In this document: positions 61,298 through 64,000 of the stretch, piece by piece | How the letters are laid out: each line of letters begins with the position of its first letter | Numbering within the stretch: position 1 is the stretch's first letter | DNA from: CAWGMT01 sp963823675 | Lineage (GTDB): Bacteria; Planctomycetota; Planctomycetia; Isosphaerales; Isosphaeraceae | Direction of reading: 5' to 3' | Assembly: GCA_963823675.1 (NCBI GenBank) | Contig: CAWGMT010000009.1 | Location: forward strand, 434,001 to 498,000 | DNA length: 64,000 nt | Made by a program: the position numbers and the translations under genes | Notes under the pieces: model-generated | What the model was told of the DNA's origin: nothing | What the model saw: only the letters and a program-made list of their open reading frames with translations | Databases searched by the model: none

Positions 61298-61732
61298 ATG
61301 CTCGTCAGCGATGTTTTGAAGGCGAAGGGGCGACGGGTCGTTTCCATCGGGCCCGAGGCGACGGTCAAGGAGGCGCTGGCTCTTTTTGTCAGGCACAACA
61401 TCGGCTCGCTGCCCGTGGTCGAGGTTACAGGACAACTGATCGGGATCTTCACCGAACGCGACGTGATTTTCGGGGACCATCTCGACCTCGACCGGTTCCA
61501 TAACAAGCTCATCGATGAGGTCAAAACGCCAAACCCGGTGACCTGCGGCCCGAACGATACCTTGGCCGACGCGATGAGCAAGATGGCCAAGCGCCACGTC
61601 GGTCAGTTGCCCGTGGTCGAGGAAAACGTACTGGTCGGGTTGCTTTCCGTCGGCGACCTCATCGAGGCCCTGTACGAGCAGATCGAGGCTGAAAACCAGC
61701 ACTTGATGAATTATCTCCACGGGCGATCCTGA
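61298..61732 (+). CDS. CBS-domain pair protein
   Basis: A 144-residue protein made of two CBS domains: ATVKEALALFVRHNIGSLPVV with GIFTERDVIF, then NDTLADAMSKMAKRHVGQLPVV with GLLSVGDLIEAL. Such pairs bind adenosyl nucleotides and regulate partner proteins. The ATG at 61298 is preceded by GGGAAGG. It is driven by the promoter of element E, which lacks the terminator, so it may escape the control seen at the other copies. Confidence 0.88.
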   Translation: MLVSDVLKAKGRRVVSIGPEATVKEALALFVRHNIGSLPVVEVTGQLIGIFTERDVIFGDHLDLDRFHNKLIDEVKTPNPVTCGPNDTLADAMSKMAKRHVGQLPVVEENVLVGLLSVGDLIEALYEQIEAENQHLMNYLHGRS

Positions 61733-61871
61733 GAGTCTGTGTGTCTCCCGGTCGATCTGACGTGTGCCGCCACTACTCGCGTCGGGCCGCATGTATCGTC
61801 TCCTGAAGAGGGCGGGCGAGACCGTGTTACCGCTTTTCGTGTCGGATCGGGACTCTCTTCAAAAATCGCAA

Positions 61872-62081
61872 AAGAATTCACTTGCTATTGCCGTGCCGGG
61901 CGGGACAATAAGGGTTGTGAGGGAGCCGGTTGGCAATGGCGGCCGGCTCGGATCAACACTTGAATCCAAGTTGTCGGACGACTAGGTGAAGGGCAACCCG
62001 GCTGGTCCGGGGAGCTCGTTGACGAGTAAGCCGACGTGGTCGAACACCTCGTGGTGTTCCGCCGCGTCGGCGTTTTTTTTT
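61872..62081 (+). promoter_or_regulatory. Repeat element F: promoter, structured leader and terminator
   Basis: TTGCTA at 61882-61887 and GACAAT at 61904-61909, 16 bases apart. Leader: GAGCCGG/CCGGCTC stem, ACTTG/CAAGT stem, GTCGGACGAC, GGGCAACCCGG(ctggt)CCGGGG, GCTCGTTGACGAG, terminator. The GlsB start is 93 bases after the T-tract. The remaining sequence of the 442-base gap 61733-62174 has no gene. Confidence 0.78.
62030..62081 (+). terminator. Intrinsic terminator of element F
   Basis: GCCGACG...(62030 on) pairs with CGTCGGC ending at 62071; nine T follow (62073-62081), the longest tract of the family. Confidence 0.85.
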
Positions 62082-62174
62082 CGCTTGCGGCGGCGTGCCC
62101 GCTGGTTTTCGCCTGTAAGAAAGGCGATTCGGCGGTCACCAGAGCGGCCAGCGAGCGCAAGAAGGAGAATGGTT

Positions 62175-62474
62175 ATGGGTCCCCTATACGCGGCTATCGT
62201 GCTCACACCGGGCGGGGTTATCTCCTGGTTGGTCGTCGGTCTGATCGCAGGCTGGCTGGCCAGCGTGCTCATGCGCGGCGGCGGTTACGGCATCCTCGGC
62301 GATATCGCCGTGGGGCTGATCGGCTCGTTCTTGGGTGGTTTGCTCGTGGGCTTCTTCATCGACGGTTCGGTCCAGTTCGTGGGCAGCATCGTGGTCGCCT
62401 TCATCGGCGCCTGCGTCCTGATCGTGCTGGTGCGGGTCATCACCGGCCGCCGGGCGGCATGGCGGCTGCGATGA
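62175..62474 (+). CDS. GlsB/YeaQ/YmgE-family stress membrane protein
   Basis: A 99-residue protein with three or four hydrophobic helices (GGVISWLVVGLIAGWLASVL, GILGDIAVGLIGSFLGGLLV, VGSIVVAFIGACVLIVLV), the pattern of transglycosylase-associated/GlsB proteins. The family is stress-induced, and the founding name does not imply transglycosylase activity. AAGGAG precedes the ATG. It is downstream of element F. Confidence 0.88.
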   Translation: MGPLYAAIVLTPGGVISWLVVGLIAGWLASVLMRGGGYGILGDIAVGLIGSFLGGLLVGFFIDGSVQFVGSIVVAFIGACVLIVLVRVITGRRAAWRLR

Positions 62475-62568
62475 CAGAGCTGTGACGGAGATCGGTTGCA
62501 ATGAGCGGCCGGTTCGAGGAGGCCAAGTCGAGTCCGGATGTGCCACCGGACAATTGGGAGATCAAAAT

Positions 62569-63816
62569 ATGGGCGGCCGACAGCGAAACGGATTCCCGGG
62601 CTCTGAACCGTCAGTTCAGGAGTTCCCTCTGGCTCGCCGAGCCGCCACGTCCGTGAAGGGTGCCGGACGATACCGGGAGCTGCAACAAGCCGATCGCCGC
62701 AAGGATGAGTTCCTTGCGGTGCTGGGCCACGAGCTGCGCACCCCGCTCGCCGCCATTCGCAGTGCCATCCAGGTTGTCCGCCTCAAGGGCTCGTCCGATC
62801 CCGACTTTGGTCTGGCCACGACTGTCATCGAGCATCAGGTCCACCAGATGACACGTCTGGTGGACGACTTGCTCGACATTGCCCGCATCGCCCAGGGCAA
62901 GATCCACCTTGAGAGAGAGGTCGTGGATGTGAAGACCGTGGTGGCACGGGCCGTCGAGACCAGTCGTCCTGTCATCGATGCGAGAAAACACGAGCTCGAA
63001 ATCTTGCTCCCCGAGGGAGCGCTCGAAGTGGAGGGCGACCTGACGCGGTTGGTGCAGGCCGTGTCAAACCTGTTGAACAACAGCGCCAAATATACGGAAG
63101 AGGGCGGGCGCATCGAGCTGTCGGCGGAAGCCGAGGGCGATAAGGCGATCGTGCGGGTGCGTGACACAGGCGTTGGCATTACGCCGGCCAAGCTGCCGAC
63201 GATCTTCGACCTATTTACCCAGGCGTATGCTTGTGAGAGTCGTTCGAAGGGTGGCTTGGGGATCGGGCTGAACCTGGTGAGGAACCTGATCGAGATGCAC
63301 GGCGGCAGCGTGCAAGCCACCAGCGCGGGCCTCGGCCATGGGAGCGAGTTCGTCGTGCGCCTGCCGCTCCTCGTGAACGCCCCTCCGGCGGCTCCCACCG
63401 CGGGGAAAAAGCCCGAGGGGGCTCTCAACGGTCCCCGCCGGCGCATCCTGGTCATCGATGATAACAGGGATTCGGCGGAGATGATGGCAGCGCTCCTTCG
63501 AGTCATCGGCCACGATGTAAGAACTGCCTACGACGGCGCAGCCGGCCTGGACTTGGCCCGGGTGCAGCCGCCCGACGTCGTGCTCTGCGACATCGGTATG
63601 CCGGGTATGAGTGGTTTGGAAGTGGCGCGCCAACTTCGCCACGCGCTGGGCCCCGAGAGCGCTCTGCTGGTAGCCCTGACGGGTTACGGTCAGGAAGAAG
63701 ACGAGCGGCGCTCTCGGGAAGCCGGATTCAACGAACACCTCGTCAAGCCGGTGTGCCTGGTCGCCTTGCGGGCGCTCTTGTCTCGCGCGACTTCACTCGC
63801 CCACGGTCTTGCTTGA
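62569..63816 (+). CDS. Hybrid histidine kinase (HisKA-HATPase-receiver)
   Basis: A 415-residue soluble hybrid kinase. H-box FLAVLGHELRTPL with H54, N-box SNLLNNSAKYTEEGG, G-boxes DTGVGITPAK and GLGIGLNLVRNLIEMHGG. The C-terminal receiver has VIDDNRDSAEMM, VVLCDIGMPGMSG and EHLVKPVCL. There is no membrane segment, so it senses a cytoplasmic cue or another protein. The ATG at 62569 with GGGAGA eight bases upstream is preferred over the GTG at 62482, which overlaps the GlsB gene region. Element G follows. Confidence 0.9.
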   Translation: MGGRQRNGFPGSEPSVQEFPLARRAATSVKGAGRYRELQQADRRKDEFLAVLGHELRTPLAAIRSAIQVVRLKGSSDPDFGLATTVIEHQVHQMTRLVDDLLDIARIAQGKIHLEREVVDVKTVVARAVETSRPVIDARKHELEILLPEGALEVEGDLTRLVQAVSNLLNNSAKYTEEGGRIELSAEAEGDKAIVRVRDTGVGITPAKLPTIFDLFTQAYACESRSKGGLGIGLNLVRNLIEMHGGSVQATSAGLGHGSEFVVRLPLLVNAPPAAPTAGKKPEGALNGPRRRILVIDDNRDSAEMMAALLRVIGHDVRTAYDGAAGLDLARVQPPDVVLCDIGMPGMSGLEVARQLRHALGPESALLVALTGYGQEEDERRSREAGFNEHLVKPVCLVALRALLSRATSLAHGLA

Positions 63817-63861
63817 TCCACGCGCACGTGTTCGCTCAGGAAAGGGATCGTTCATAGAAAA

Positions 63862-64000
63862 ATGCGCAAAATAATTGACTTGCTACGTGCGTTGCGCACG
63901 CCATAGAATAAAGACGGGAACGGACCTTTGTTCTTTGAACTGGCCGTTGCTCAAAAGAGTGTCTTGTATTCGAAGTCGTCGGACGACGAGACGAAGGGCA
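63862..64000 (+). promoter_or_regulatory. Repeat element G, cut by the window end
   Basis: TTGCTA at 63880-63885 and TAGAAT at 63904-63909 are 18 bases apart, so the promoter differs slightly from the other copies. The leader has an AACGG/CCGTT first stem, a CTT/AAG stem and GTCGGACGAC, then GAAGGGCA at the last base of the window. Its terminator and target gene lie outside. Confidence 0.65.

Overview
The window looks like a chromosome segment of a high-GC planctomycete, most likely a soil or freshwater member of the Isosphaeraceae/Gemmataceae group (inference). The evidence is family content: DUF1501 and DUF1080 proteins, an FG-GAP/ASPIC protein, two secreted proteins with a LEPR-XLL-like N-terminal motif, an RsmD with APPQY in place of (D/N)PPY, and a very large cyclic glucan synthase. 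No tRNA, rRNA, CRISPR array or intact insertion sequence was recognised.

Layout. 1-11 kb: the end of an N,N-dimethylformamidase-like gene, a TPR plus FG-GAP/ASPIC protein, a methyltransferase, an OmpR/CpxA-type two-component pair, a GH13 amylase and an alpha/beta-hydrolase-like secreted protein. 11-20 kb: a zinc-ribbon membrane protein, IlvD, an SDR oxidoreductase, a secreted protein, an enolase-superfamily enzyme and a DUF1501 protein flanked by related palindromic sequence. 20-27 kb: LpxA, a PIN toxin with an unusual HTH/beta-grasp partner, a DUF1080 protein, an SPFH protein, an acyltransferase, RsmD and an MpsC-family protein. 27-49 kb: a dense stress and envelope region (CsbD, DUF3309, DUF1328, entericidin-like and YqjD/YqjE-like proteins, LEA-like repeats, a Csp-like copper protein, trehalose synthase/phosphatase, AI-2E transporter, and a CheB-CheR-PAS kinase with a NarL-type regulator). 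49-64 kb: a cyclic beta-1,2-glucan synthase overlapping a Pmp3 gene, a B12-binding radical SAM protein, PP2C, CBS, GlsB and a hybrid kinase. The likely shared theme from 27 kb on is osmotic, envelope and general stress.

The most striking feature is a repeated element of about 205 bp present seven times between 27.0 and 64.0 kb and not seen before 27 kb. Each copy has a near-identical promoter (TTGCTA, 16 bp, GACAAT). Complete copies add a structured leader of about 160 nt and a strong intrinsic terminator, followed 38-160 nt later by an unrelated small stress or surface gene. Stem positions are kept while their sequences change, and a conserved GUCGG in the leader is complementary to the 5' arm of the terminator. 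It could be a family of attenuators or riboswitch-like leaders, or a family of sibling small RNAs.

Caution: about 25 single-base frameshifts interrupt otherwise well-conserved genes throughout the window. This looks more like sequence error than gene decay, so interrupted genes are described as single CDSs with the approximate break points.
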